Assembly (NCBI GenBank): GCA_021797085.1
Contig: JAKAAG010000008.1
Span: 1-39,176, forward strand
Reading direction: 5' to 3'
DNA length: 39,176 nucleotides
Source: Nanobdellota archaeon
GTDB lineage: Archaea; Nanobdellota; Nanobdellia; Parvarchaeales; Parvarchaeaceae
Shown in pieces: positions 15,595 to 22,934 of this stretch. The stretch's first letter is position 1. Each line of letters begins with the position of its first letter. The translations under genes and the position numbers were made by a program. Below the pieces are notes generated by a model, which did no database searches, had not been told where the DNA came from, and saw only the letters and a list, made by a program, of their open reading frames with translations.

Positions 15595-16032
15595 ATGAAA
15601 GGACAGGAATCTCTAGAGATGATAATAATCTATAGCCTGGCTATCGCAGTTATAGGTTCGATATTTTATATAATATTCACATTTTTCCCGAGTTTAACCG
15701 GAGCCACAACTCAGCCGAGCTACTCTGGATTTCCAGGATTCCAAATAATACAACAGGGTTATATTCCGTCAAAATCTCTTTTTTACATAAAATTTGAGAA
15801 CCTGTTAAATGAAAATGTGAAAATAGACAAAATATCACTTTTGATTTCTGGGGTAAACTATACTGGATTTGTCTGTTCAAAAACATATCTGCCTGCTTTG
15901 CAGTACAGTGAATGCAATTTAACATCTGTATCGCTGGGGAGGTCATTCAATGGAAACGGCTTTATATATTATACTCCTACAAATATTTCCTCTTCTCCGG
16001 TGATAGCATCGATGGGAAATATAATCAATTAG
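15595..16032 (+). CDS. Pilin-like secreted protein
   Basis: A 145-aa protein with a class III-type signal, 'MKGQESLEMIIIYSLAIAV' (KG cleavage site, Gln and Glu at the mature start, hydrophobic helix). A mostly beta domain follows with two Cys and several N-x-S/T sites. 'FPGFQIIQQGYIPSKSLFYI' may parallel the 'GFxPF' region of the other pilin-like proteins here, without the Cys. It lies between tRNA-Thr and L15e and is probably a separate transcript. A surface filament subunit or relative is likely. Confidence 0.65.
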   Translation: MKGQESLEMIIIYSLAIAVIGSIFYIIFTFFPSLTGATTQPSYSGFPGFQIIQQGYIPSKSLFYIKFENLLNENVKIDKISLLISGVNYTGFVCSKTYLPALQYSECNLTSVSLGRSFNGNGFIYYTPTNISSSPVIASMGNIIN

Positions 16033-16041
16033 GATAGAGTT

Positions 16042-16053
16042 AGATATTTATAC
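16042..16053 (+). promoter_or_regulatory. TATA promoter of rpl15e
   Basis: 'gatatttatact' is centred about 29 nt upstream of the ATG at 16077. With no Shine-Dalgarno sequence before the ATG, the L15e mRNA is probably leaderless or nearly so. Confidence 0.45.
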
Positions 16054-16076
16054 TTACAGATTTTAATTTATCCCTT

Positions 16077-16484
16077 ATGGGATCATATAAATACATACAC
16101 GCGAATGAAATGGCTTTGTATAAGAATGACGAAAGGAAAAAGGAGATATTGCAGGAAGTAAGGAATCAACCAATACTGCAAAGACTAGAGAAACCTACAA
16201 AACCTGCAAAGGCTAAAACGATAGGATACAAGGCCAAGCAAGGGTACATAGTTGTAAGAGTAAGAGTCAGCAAAGGAGATTTCAGAAGGCCCAGGCCAAA
16301 CCATGCAAGAAGACCAAGTAAAAGCGGATTATACTATAAATTAGAAGTCAGCAAAGAAGATATCGCAAGGAACAGAGCCTTAAGAGTGTACAAAAACATG
16401 AAGCTTATAGGCTCGTATTTTCTTATAGAAGACGGAAAAAACAAGTGGTTTGAAGTAGTGCTGGCAGACAGAGAAAAATTGTAA
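16077..16484 (+). CDS. rpl15e: Large ribosomal subunit protein eL15, C-terminally short
   Basis: A 50S ribosomal protein, recognised by 'MGSYKYI' at the start, 'ERNQPILQRLEKPTKPAKAK'-like conserved arrangement, 'GYKAKQGYIVVRVRV', 'RRPSKSGLYY' and 'KWFEVVLAD'. The protein ends at residue 135, just after 'KWFEVVLADREKL'. Archaeal L15e is usually about 190 residues and continues with a basic tail that binds rRNA. The downstream sequence in other frames does not restore that tail, so this is a true short form rather than a frameshift. Its neighbours are surface-protein genes, not other ribosomal genes. Confidence 0.88.
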   Translation: MGSYKYIHANEMALYKNDERKKEILQEVRNQPILQRLEKPTKPAKAKTIGYKAKQGYIVVRVRVSKGDFRRPRPNHARRPSKSGLYYKLEVSKEDIARNRALRVYKNMKLIGSYFLIEDGKNKWFEVVLADREKL

Positions 16485-16612
16485 ATTGAACATCCTTTTA
16501 AACTAAGGTTTATGCCCGCTCCGCAAAATGTTAGAAGTGATCAATGCCTGCATTTATTTTACAGATTTGTATTCATAAAAAACAATTTAAATTAATAAGG
16601 GTTAAGAATCAA

Positions 16613-17122
16613 ATGGACGTTGAACAGTTTCTCTTCTTTGAAGTGCTTATCGGCATAGTTATAGCTCTTACCATGTTTTTCCTTTTCTACAACAATTATT
16701 CATCAATTTTTCCAGTGGGCTGTGATTCTGCAACTGCTCTGCTGCAAAACCAGTTTACAAGTGCAGAGTACGGATATGCAAACAGAATGGAGGGTACGCC
16801 ACTTTTCAGATGCTATGATGAAAATGCCTGTTATAATGCGGCAACGGCCGAGCAAACATGCATAAGACATTGGTGTTACTATGATCTTTGGACAAATGGT
16901 CAGGGCAGCGAATCTGCAGTTCAAGCATGCATAGCAAGCCCTCCTGCCAACATAACTAGCGCATGCAGCGTTGTTTCGCCTACAAATACTGCTGATTTAT
17001 TTAGTTGTTCGGAAAGCACTATCGTGGCCAATAACGCTACGGACATACAAAATTGTGCAATAAACGTTACAGCATGCATATCGGGGGACGGGCCTTACTG
17101 CCCAGCATGCGTAGCTCAGTGA
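16613..17122 (+). CDS. Cysteine-rich exported protein, pilin-like N-terminus
   Basis: A 169-aa protein. I start it at ATG 16613 ('MDVEQFLFFEVLIG'), because an AT-rich TATA-like element lies about 25 nt upstream and the extra 23 residues of the ORF-track start are basic and unlike a signal. A single hydrophobic helix (about residues 5-24) with Glu before it resembles a pilin signal. The extracellular part contains 12 cysteines, an even number, including a terminal 'YCPACVAQ', plus N-x-S/T sites. The family is unknown to me. It heads a run of four surface genes with 1-62 nt gaps. Confidence 0.6.
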   Translation: MDVEQFLFFEVLIGIVIALTMFFLFYNNYSSIFPVGCDSATALLQNQFTSAEYGYANRMEGTPLFRCYDENACYNAATAEQTCIRHWCYYDLWTNGQGSESAVQACIASPPANITSACSVVSPTNTADLFSCSESTIVANNATDIQNCAINVTACISGDGPYCPACVAQ

Positions 17123-17123
17123 T

Positions 17124-17285
17124 ATGGATAAAAAAGGAAGCGTAGAATGGCGTCTTATCTGGATAATACTGGTCATAATAACCGCCCTTGCGGTCATAGG
17201 CCTTGTCGTAATACTTTTTTACGCCGGCTCGCACAGCAGCTCTCCATTCTCATATTTCGGAAATCTTCTGGGGGGAGGGTCATAA
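17124..17285 (+). CDS. Tiny pilin-like membrane peptide (53 aa)
   Basis: This gene is missing from the ORF track. ATG 17124 lies one base after the previous stop, and its TAA ends one base before the next ATG, which strongly supports a real operon gene. The peptide starts 'MDKKGSVEWRLIWIILVI', so a KG cleavage-like site and Glu precede a hydrophobic helix of about 20 residues. A Gly/Ser-rich tail ('GSHSSSPFSYFGNLLGGGS') follows. It resembles the tiny peptides at 22296-22932. It may be a minor pilin or a small membrane partner of the neighbouring Cys-rich proteins. Confidence 0.6.
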   Translation: MDKKGSVEWRLIWIILVIITALAVIGLVVILFYAGSHSSSPFSYFGNLLGGGS

Positions 17286-17286
17286 A

Positions 17287-18177
17287 ATGGAAGAGGGGAT
17301 ATTATTAACAATAGTTTTTGTTATATTTGTTATAATAGCGGGGATAATACTTTCAGTTGTTTCCTTTTCCATAATAACTTCCTTCGGCACCCTTAACTTC
17401 GGGATAAGCTGCTTTACTGCATTTACCCAGTACAAGATAGTCAACAGCTTTTTAGCTCCCTTTACAGGGGTAACTTCATTCTTCGGCTTTTCAAACGTAG
17501 TTGTAAGCCCAACGCAATCTGCACAGGTGCAAAAGGACTGCTTGCAGACTACAAACGTGAATGAAAAGGCAGCTGCTGACTTTGCATCCTCATTTTATAC
17601 TGAAGCGTCCTCTTGCTTCAGTTTATTTTCTGGAGGAAATGCAGGGATAGGATCACAGATCCTTTCTGCTAAAAATATAAATCAGATATTTAACTGCTAC
17701 AAAGGCGCTTTGATAAGCCAAAGCAATAACGTAAATTATTCTGCCATAATAAGTTATATCGACAGCAATTACAACGGAAGCTATCCTCTGCAAATGGTAT
17801 TTATAACAAATGGAAGCAATGGAAATGCAGCATATATAAAGCCATCTGACAAGCTTTCGAATTCCAGTTATACAGTTACTTACTTTGGCTACCCTTCTGG
17901 CGGAATTAAAAACTGCGAAGTAAGCTTCAAAGAGCAATGCGAGTACACTGCTCAATACCAGCAGCCCGCAATAAATGACTTATCTATATGTACATATTCG
18001 AATGAGACTACAAACCAAACCAGGGAAACAGTGAGCTCACTTAGCAACGGGAACCCATCTTTAAACATTGTAAACGAAGATAGTGGCTGCGATTACTATG
18101 TACCCTTATGTGGAAAACTCAGCAATTATATGGTATACAGCCAAAGCAGGGTATTCGTATGCATACCAGGTCAGTAA
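17287..18177 (+). CDS. Cysteine-rich exported protein
   Basis: A 296-aa protein with an N-terminal hydrophobic helix preceded by 'MEEG' (residues 5-30) and a long extracellular part with ten cysteines, many Asn/Ser/Thr and several N-x-S/T sequons. No known domain is recognisable. It shares its general plan (helix, then a Cys-rich domain beginning 'SCFTAFTQYKIVNSF') with the following 491-aa protein ('ICYVSSEFTNFYYN'), so the two may be distant paralogues. It is one base downstream of the tiny peptide gene, in the same operon. Confidence 0.6.
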   Translation: MEEGILLTIVFVIFVIIAGIILSVVSFSIITSFGTLNFGISCFTAFTQYKIVNSFLAPFTGVTSFFGFSNVVVSPTQSAQVQKDCLQTTNVNEKAAADFASSFYTEASSCFSLFSGGNAGIGSQILSAKNINQIFNCYKGALISQSNNVNYSAIISYIDSNYNGSYPLQMVFITNGSNGNAAYIKPSDKLSNSSYTVTYFGYPSGGIKNCEVSFKEQCEYTAQYQQPAINDLSICTYSNETTNQTRETVSSLSNGNPSLNIVNEDSGCDYYVPLCGKLSNYMVYSQSRVFVCIPGQ

Positions 18178-18239
18178 TGCTTTTTCCCTAAAATATAAAC
18201 TTGGATATTAATTTATTGCATAAAAACACTACTTAATTA

Positions 18240-19715
18240 ATGGCAGAGACACCTGGAGAGAGCTTCATATTCATAGTTTTGGCGGTAATATTCATAATAG
18301 TGATAGTAGCCATTGCAGGCTATCTTCTGTTAGTTGGAGTCAACCTATCAAACAGCAGTATCTGCTATGTAAGCTCTGAATTCACTAATTTTTATTACAA
18401 TGGCCTGTGTGTATCAAATTTCTTCTGTTTAAGCAGTACACTTAAAGCTATAGGGATAGCGCCGCCGCTTTTCGGCTGCACAACTTCAACCTCCGGATAT
18501 GGACCTGGCTCCCAGCCTTCGCAGGTATTTTCAACCGTAGCAACTGACCTGACAAGCTGCTGGAATCAGTATGGCGCAAATCAAGGACTCACCGTACTAA
18601 CTAATTCGCCTGCAACCTGCTCAGTTATCGATGTCAATACAAACCAGAACATGACTATAAATAACCTTACCAATTACCTTGAAACAAATGCTTATACAAC
18701 GGAAGTAAGCTGTCTTAATCATACGGCCGTCCAATCCTGTTCTGATCCATTGACAAGCTCAAATCTAAATGGCTATTCGTGTGATTTAAATGACCCTAGT
18801 CTGTGTGAGGCACAATCATTAAATTATTTCAATTGCAGAAGCCAATCTGGATATACACCTTTTACACAAGGATACACAACAAAGTATATACCTTTGAATG
18901 GGTCAAAGCCACCAACGGCTGCAATGAACCTTTCCAGCTATCTTTGCGAGGCATCGCAGGGCTGCTCTTTCAACACTACGAAGGGAACTTGTACAACTCC
19001 CAGCGGAAACACTGCTTCATGCACGGATTTATACACAAACTTCTGTAATGGAAACAACTGTACTGTAGGTTATGACCCTACAACTGCTTCATACGAATCT
19101 CCCTCCTCTTGCGTATTGACGGAACCTGTAAAAAGCACGTCAATAATAAACGAATCATATGCAGATTATCTAAAACCGGGTGACAACGTAATATTCAGCT
19201 ATAAAAACGTGAGCAACCCTAGCCAAAGCGGATTTGTTCTACCAAACAGCAGCAAATCAATAAACAAGGCGCAAATATACATAGTTTACCTCAATTCGCT
19301 GGTTGGAACAAGACTTCCGCCAAACTCAATAAGCCTGCCAAGTGAATGCGAGCCAGCTACTTTCCTTAACAATTACCCTACTGCTGGGATAGAATATGAA
19401 TGTTCAAGGGCAATCGCATCTGGAATAGGAGCAAGGATTCTTGCGCCTTCAAACCCTGGATTAGTAGCTGGAGCTGTACTTGCGGGATTTGGAGCATCGG
19501 AATGCTTTAACAACACAATATGCAAAGATGATATTGCACCAAATGCACTTACATACACAGCAAAGCTTGCTTATTCATCTTTATATGCTACAGGCTTAGA
19601 ACAATGTGCGCAGTCTTTATTCTACTTCTTTACTTCTGTGCCTCAAGAAATAGGCATATCAAAGCCAAACTTTTTAGGGAGGAATTTAATTTACATATGC
19701 GCAGTAACAAAGTGA
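18240..19715 (+). CDS. Large cysteine-rich exported protein
   Basis: A 491-aa protein starting 'MAETPGESFIFIVLAVIF', a Gly-x-x-Glu-like pilin signal before a 22-residue hydrophobic helix. The extracellular region has about 24 cysteines, including close-spaced pairs such as 'FCNGNNC' and 'CEASQGC', and many N-x-S/T sites. A more hydrophobic, Ala/Gly-rich stretch near residues 390-420 ('GARILAPSNPGLVAGAVLAG') could contact the membrane. It matches no family I know. It is probably a disulfide-stabilised, glycosylated surface protein. The operon continues: the next gene starts inside its last 19 nt. Confidence 0.6.
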   Translation: MAETPGESFIFIVLAVIFIIVIVAIAGYLLLVGVNLSNSSICYVSSEFTNFYYNGLCVSNFFCLSSTLKAIGIAPPLFGCTTSTSGYGPGSQPSQVFSTVATDLTSCWNQYGANQGLTVLTNSPATCSVIDVNTNQNMTINNLTNYLETNAYTTEVSCLNHTAVQSCSDPLTSSNLNGYSCDLNDPSLCEAQSLNYFNCRSQSGYTPFTQGYTTKYIPLNGSKPPTAAMNLSSYLCEASQGCSFNTTKGTCTTPSGNTASCTDLYTNFCNGNNCTVGYDPTTASYESPSSCVLTEPVKSTSIINESYADYLKPGDNVIFSYKNVSNPSQSGFVLPNSSKSINKAQIYIVYLNSLVGTRLPPNSISLPSECEPATFLNNYPTAGIEYECSRAIASGIGARILAPSNPGLVAGAVLAGFGASECFNNTICKDDIAPNALTYTAKLAYSSLYATGLEQCAQSLFYFFTSVPQEIGISKPNFLGRNLIYICAVTK

Positions 19716-20164
19716 AAGGTGCAAGTGCAGTAGAGTATTTCATAGTTGTTATACTGCTTATCTCATTTTTAGTGATAGGTGTAGTAATTGCTAGTTCTGT
19801 CTTCCATTTTGCTATTTTCCCTTCGGGGGTAATAACAAGCGGGAGCGGCTCTCCGGTACCGTGCTCCGCAAATGTCACAAATGTAAGCACTGCTTCTAAA
19901 CCTAACACCTTTAAAATAACGGTATCAGACGGCAGCCCGGGATTACTTTACAAGGTATTCGCAAGCAATACTGCTAAAAGTCCATCATTATCAGTTATAG
20001 GCAATTACACTGCTGGCATAGACTCCTTTTCAACTGATTTAACTATCGTGAATCCCAGCATAAACACAGTCATCATAGGAAACACGTCCGGAAGCAATGT
20101 TTCCATAGATGGAGTGAAGTACTCGGCAGGCGGAACGTGTGAAACTGAAATCTTCGGCAGTTAG
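19697..20164 (+). CDS. Pilin-like secreted protein
   Basis: A 155-aa protein. I move the start to ATG 19697, giving 'MRSNKVKGASAVEYFIVVI', a clear class III signal with KG cleavage site and Glu before the hydrophobic helix; the longer ORF-track start would bury this signal. The mature domain is beta-rich with two Cys and several N-x-S/T sites. Its start overlaps the 491-aa gene by 19 nt and its stop overlaps the stop of the convergent Hef gene (TTAG). It is the last gene of the surface operon. Confidence 0.65.
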   Translation: MRSNKVKGASAVEYFIVVILLISFLVIGVVIASSVFHFAIFPSGVITSGSGSPVPCSANVTNVSTASKPNTFKITVSDGSPGLLYKVFASNTAKSPSLSVIGNYTAGIDSFSTDLTIVNPSINTVIIGNTSGSNVSIDGVKYSAGGTCETEIFGS

Positions 20165-21687
20165 ATAAAAGGATGCAATGTTCCATCCTGCTTTATTGTA
20201 TCTGGGTTTTCCTTTATGTTTTTTATTATCTTCTTCATGCTCTTCTCTCTCCTTTTCGAAATCCAATAATAGCCCTCATCGTTTGTTCCTATTGTGATAA
20301 GTATGAATATTCTCCCTGCAGAGAACCTGCCTACTCTTCCCCTGCGTTGAATGTTTCTTATCGCACTTGGTATCGTCTCATAAAACACTGCAAGGTCAAC
20401 GCCTTTTATCGACATCCCCTCTTCACTAACACTTGTTGAAACAAGCACATTGTACACTCCGGATTCAAAATCTCGTATTATGTTCACCTGCTCTTTCTGC
20501 GACAAACCCCCTTTTCCCTGGCCAATAAATTTTATCGGTCTTACTCCGGGTATCCTTGATATACTATTGTATATAACGTCCACAGTGTCCCTATACTGCG
20601 CGAACACTATGGCTTTTTTTGATTCATTGAAATGGTTTCTAAATATAATTTGAAGCTGCTTAAGCTTTGGGTGCTCCATACCGCTGTCCAACAGCTCTTG
20701 TGTTCTTTCCTTTATTTCGATGAACCTCTTATTTGAAGAGAGCTCCTTGTCAGTCTTTGCCTTTCCATTTTGTATTTTTTCCAGAAAGTTCAAAAACGCA
20801 GCAAGACTCTGTGTTGACAAAAGGTTATAAGCATGGTAAAGCTTCAAAATCTTTGAAGTCAATATTATCCCTCTGATAAGGTAATATGTTCTTTTTCCGC
20901 TGAACATCTGCCTTTGAAGGCTCTTCTGGAGCATCAGAATAGTAACCCTATTTATTCTGGCTTTCTGCACGTTTTTCAGAAGGCCGATTTCCTGTAATTC
21001 GCTTGTTGATTCGCTTATAAGCAGCTTTAAGCTGTTGGCAAGTTCAAGCATCTCCTGTGGAAGGTTAACCTTTATCTCTTCTATGTCTTTTTTCTGTATG
21101 TATGGAATAACATCTGGATCATCATCCGATCTTATTTCAACGTTGCTTATCTGCAGGTTACTGCATATTGTTTTTATCTTTTCCCGGTCTGATGCGGGGG
21201 AAGCGGTTAAGCCAAGTATGAGCGGGTGAAAAGACTGCTCTGAATAGGTCTTTGCTATCTTTACATAGGAGTAATTTCCTATTGTGTGGTGGGCTTCATC
21301 AACTATAAGCAGGCTGAAATTAGAGAAATCTATGATTTTCTTGCTCATGTCATTCTCTATTGTTTGGGGGGTTGCAAATATCAGCTGTGCTTCCTGGTAT
21401 ATTTCACTCCTTTTACTGCTTGATACTGAGCCGCTTGCAATTCCCTGAGAAACTGCAAGCAATGAAGAAAACGTCCTGTAATGCTGGTTTGCAAGTGGTT
21501 TTGTAGGTGCTAGAAAGAGAATCTTGGAAGAAGGGTATTTCTCTAACCTATAATCAACAAGCATCGCGCTTATTATCGTTTTTCCAAGGCCGGTTGGCAA
21601 TACGACAAGTGTGTTACCTGTTTTTGCGGTCTCAAAGATCTTGTTTTGATATTCTCTGTCTTCTATCTTTTCCTTGAAAAGGGTCAT
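20161..21687 (-). CDS. hef: Hef/FANCM-type SF2 helicase, helicase part only
   Basis: A 508-aa superfamily-2 helicase of the Hef/FANCM/MPH1 type, which remodels stalled replication forks. Motif I is 'LPTGLGKT' (residues 30-37), motif II 'IVDEAHH', motif III 'LTASP', and motif VI 'IQRRGRVGR'. The insert between the RecA domains ('DPDVIPYIQKKDIEEI') is typical of Hef. Euryarchaeal Hef carries a C-terminal XPF-like nuclease with HhH motifs; here the protein ends soon after the helicase, so the nuclease is absent or elsewhere. It starts directly at the GINS gene's stop (0 nt), so the two are coupled. Confidence 0.85.
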   Translation of the reverse strand: MTLFKEKIEDREYQNKIFETAKTGNTLVVLPTGLGKTIISAMLVDYRLEKYPSSKILFLAPTKPLANQHYRTFSSLLAVSQGIASGSVSSSKRSEIYQEAQLIFATPQTIENDMSKKIIDFSNFSLLIVDEAHHTIGNYSYVKIAKTYSEQSFHPLILGLTASPASDREKIKTICSNLQISNVEIRSDDDPDVIPYIQKKDIEEIKVNLPQEMLELANSLKLLISESTSELQEIGLLKNVQKARINRVTILMLQKSLQRQMFSGKRTYYLIRGIILTSKILKLYHAYNLLSTQSLAAFLNFLEKIQNGKAKTDKELSSNKRFIEIKERTQELLDSGMEHPKLKQLQIIFRNHFNESKKAIVFAQYRDTVDVIYNSISRIPGVRPIKFIGQGKGGLSQKEQVNIIRDFESGVYNVLVSTSVSEEGMSIKGVDLAVFYETIPSAIRNIQRRGRVGRFSAGRIFILITIGTNDEGYYWISKRREKSMKKIIKNIKENPDTIKQDGTLHPFI

Positions 21688-22263
21688 TTACACACTCTCT
21701 GCTTTTCCGCTTTTTATCAGTATCTGCGCTACATCCTTATCTATTTCTATCACATTCGGGAAACTAAAAGGCCCGTATGATTTATCATTTCTCCAAACAA
21801 ATTTAGGTATATCAGAGAGTATCTTTATGACGACTTTTTCGCTTTCACTGTCATTGCTCTCTACTTTCTGCAGTTTCTTTGGTTCTATTGATTTTACTTC
21901 TGTTATTATCCCTGATTTGTACTGCTTGGAAAGATTAAGTAGGTTGTCAAAAAATATTATCTCCTTGGAAAGCATGTTTGTCTTTGCCTGCTCGCTGTCA
22001 ACATCCAGTATTGCCATTCCCGCGATTTTAAGCATTCTTAAGTTTATTATCTGCTCTAATGTTGAGATTGCGTTTTTTATCTGTGTTGATATCTCCTCCG
22101 ATTTTTTCTCATCGTTCATTTTCTTTGCTTCTTCCAACGAGTTCTTGTTTATGGCTATGTATTCCTTCATCTCTTCAAGCATTTCATCATTGAACTTTGT
22201 CAGTGTCCTGTTGTCTTCCTGCTCCTGCCTTCTTATTCTTAGAAATTCGCTGTAAGTGATCAT
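21688..22263 (-). CDS. gins51: GINS complex subunit GINS51 (Sld5/Psf1 type)
   Basis: A subunit of the archaeal GINS complex, which activates the MCM helicase and bridges to GAN/RecJ and polymerases. The 191-aa protein has the alpha-helical A domain first, with the marker 'LEQIINLRMLKIAGMAI' (the conserved R-x-x-K-I). The small beta B domain follows: 'VVIKILSDIPKFVWRNDKSY', then 'YGPFSFPNVIEI' and 'AQILIKSGKAESV'. The A-then-B order identifies GINS51 rather than GINS23. A TATA-like 'acatttttatact' about 25 nt upstream suggests its own leaderless promoter. It is coupled to the Hef helicase. Confidence 0.85.
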   Translation of the reverse strand: MITYSEFLRIRRQEQEDNRTLTKFNDEMLEEMKEYIAINKNSLEEAKKMNDEKKSEEISTQIKNAISTLEQIINLRMLKIAGMAILDVDSEQAKTNMLSKEIIFFDNLLNLSKQYKSGIITEVKSIEPKKLQKVESNDSESEKVVIKILSDIPKFVWRNDKSYGPFSFPNVIEIDKDVAQILIKSGKAESV

Positions 22264-22295
22264 AATCCCTAATAGCTGTCGAAAGTATAAAAATG

Positions 22296-22457
22296 TTAAT
22301 ACGCATTCTTGAAGCCTGCCATTATTGAGGAGCTTATCCCTGAAAAAAAGCCAGATATGTCCTTAGAGAGCGCGGAGGGGCCCACCAAAAACAAATAAAC
22401 TAAAAGCAACGTTATCCCCAGAATAACGGCTATGACATAAAACCAGACAGATTCCAT
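22296..22457 (-). CDS. Tiny membrane peptide (53 aa)
   Basis: Absent from the ORF track. ATG 22457 starts one base after the stop of the preceding peptide. The protein 'MESVWFYVIAVILGITLLLV' has one transmembrane helix and a short tail containing 'FFSGISSSIMAGF'. It lacks the KG site of the other peptides but has Glu at position 2, like a processed pilin. It is the last of four overlapping tiny genes downstream of the 576-aa gene. The function is unknown. Confidence 0.55.
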   Translation of the reverse strand: MESVWFYVIAVILGITLLLVYLFLVGPSALSKDISGFFSGISSSIMAGFKNAY

Positions 22458-22458
22458 G

Positions 22459-22599
22459 CTATATGTTCGGAACTGTCGGTATAAGTTTGTGTATGGTGCT
22501 TGGTGAAAACAAAAAAAGATAGAAGATTATTATCAGTATGAGAACTATCAACGTTATTATTATAAGCAGTATGTAGCTCTCCACTCCTTTATTATTCAT
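22459..22599 (-). CDS. Tiny pilin-like membrane peptide (46 aa)
   Basis: Too short for the ORF track. It starts at ATG 22599 inside the end of the preceding gene. It begins 'MNNKGVESYILLIIITLIV', with a KG site, Glu two residues later and a long hydrophobic helix, then a short tail 'SPSTIHKLIPTVPNI'. This is a class III-like signal with almost no mature domain. It shares the 'MNNKGV' start with the next peptide upstream. Confidence 0.55.
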   Translation of the reverse strand: MNNKGVESYILLIIITLIVLILIIIFYLFLFSPSTIHKLIPTVPNI

Positions 22600-22762
22600 A
22601 ACCGCTCACGTTCAAACTGTTTGACTTTGATATGAATACCTTAAAAAGATTCGTAAACTTGTACGGCGTAAAAATCTCCAAAAAGATAATAATAAGTAGG
22701 ATTCCCACAATTATCAAAATTATGTACAGGAAAACGCCGCTTACAACGCCTTTATTATTCAT
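22592..22762 (-). CDS. Tiny pilin-like membrane peptide (56 aa)
   Basis: I start it at ATG 22762 ('MNNKGVVSGVFLYIILIIV') rather than seven codons earlier: the first seven codons of the ORF-track frame lie within the coding region of the peptide gene upstream. It has one long hydrophobic helix and a short basic tail. Its start overlaps the upstream stop and its end overlaps the next start (TATGAATAA), so it is translationally coupled on both sides. Confidence 0.6.
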   Translation of the reverse strand: MNNKGVVSGVFLYIILIIVGILLIIIFLEIFTPYKFTNLFKVFISKSNSLNVSGYE

Positions 22763-22932
22763 ATACCCTTGCCGTAAAGCCAACTAAATGAAAAAACGCT
22801 CGTCATATCCTTTGCGATTGTTGAGCCTGCCCCTGTGAATATTAAACCTATTATTATGCCTGCAAACAAGACTATAATTGCCAGTATTATCGCTATTATC
22901 TCGGTTATAGGCATCTGTCCCTTACTGTTCAT
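22759..22932 (-). CDS. Tiny pilin-like membrane peptide (57 aa)
   Basis: Missing from the ORF track. ATG 22932 lies two bases after the stop of the 576-aa gene. The peptide reads 'MNSKGQMPITEIIAIILAII': KG cleavage site, Gln at the first mature position and Glu five residues later, then a helix of about 22 residues and a tail with 'FTGAGSTIAKDM'. This is the best class III-like signal of the four. Its stop overlaps the next start by four bases. Confidence 0.6.
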   Translation of the reverse strand: MNSKGQMPITEIIAIILAIIVLFAGIIIGLIFTGAGSTIAKDMTSVFSFSWLYGKGI

Positions 22933-22934
22933 AA

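Noticed and set aside
16485-16612. Possible frameshifted C-terminus of L15e
   Set aside because: No frame after the stop encodes the basic family tail; the region is AT-rich and contains the promoter of the next gene.
21674-22255. 193-aa hydrophobic, Ser/Phe-rich plus-strand ORF resembling a membrane protein
   Set aside because: It is the antisense of gins51. The Ser/Phe-rich composition is what the complement of Lys/Glu-rich coding sequence gives.
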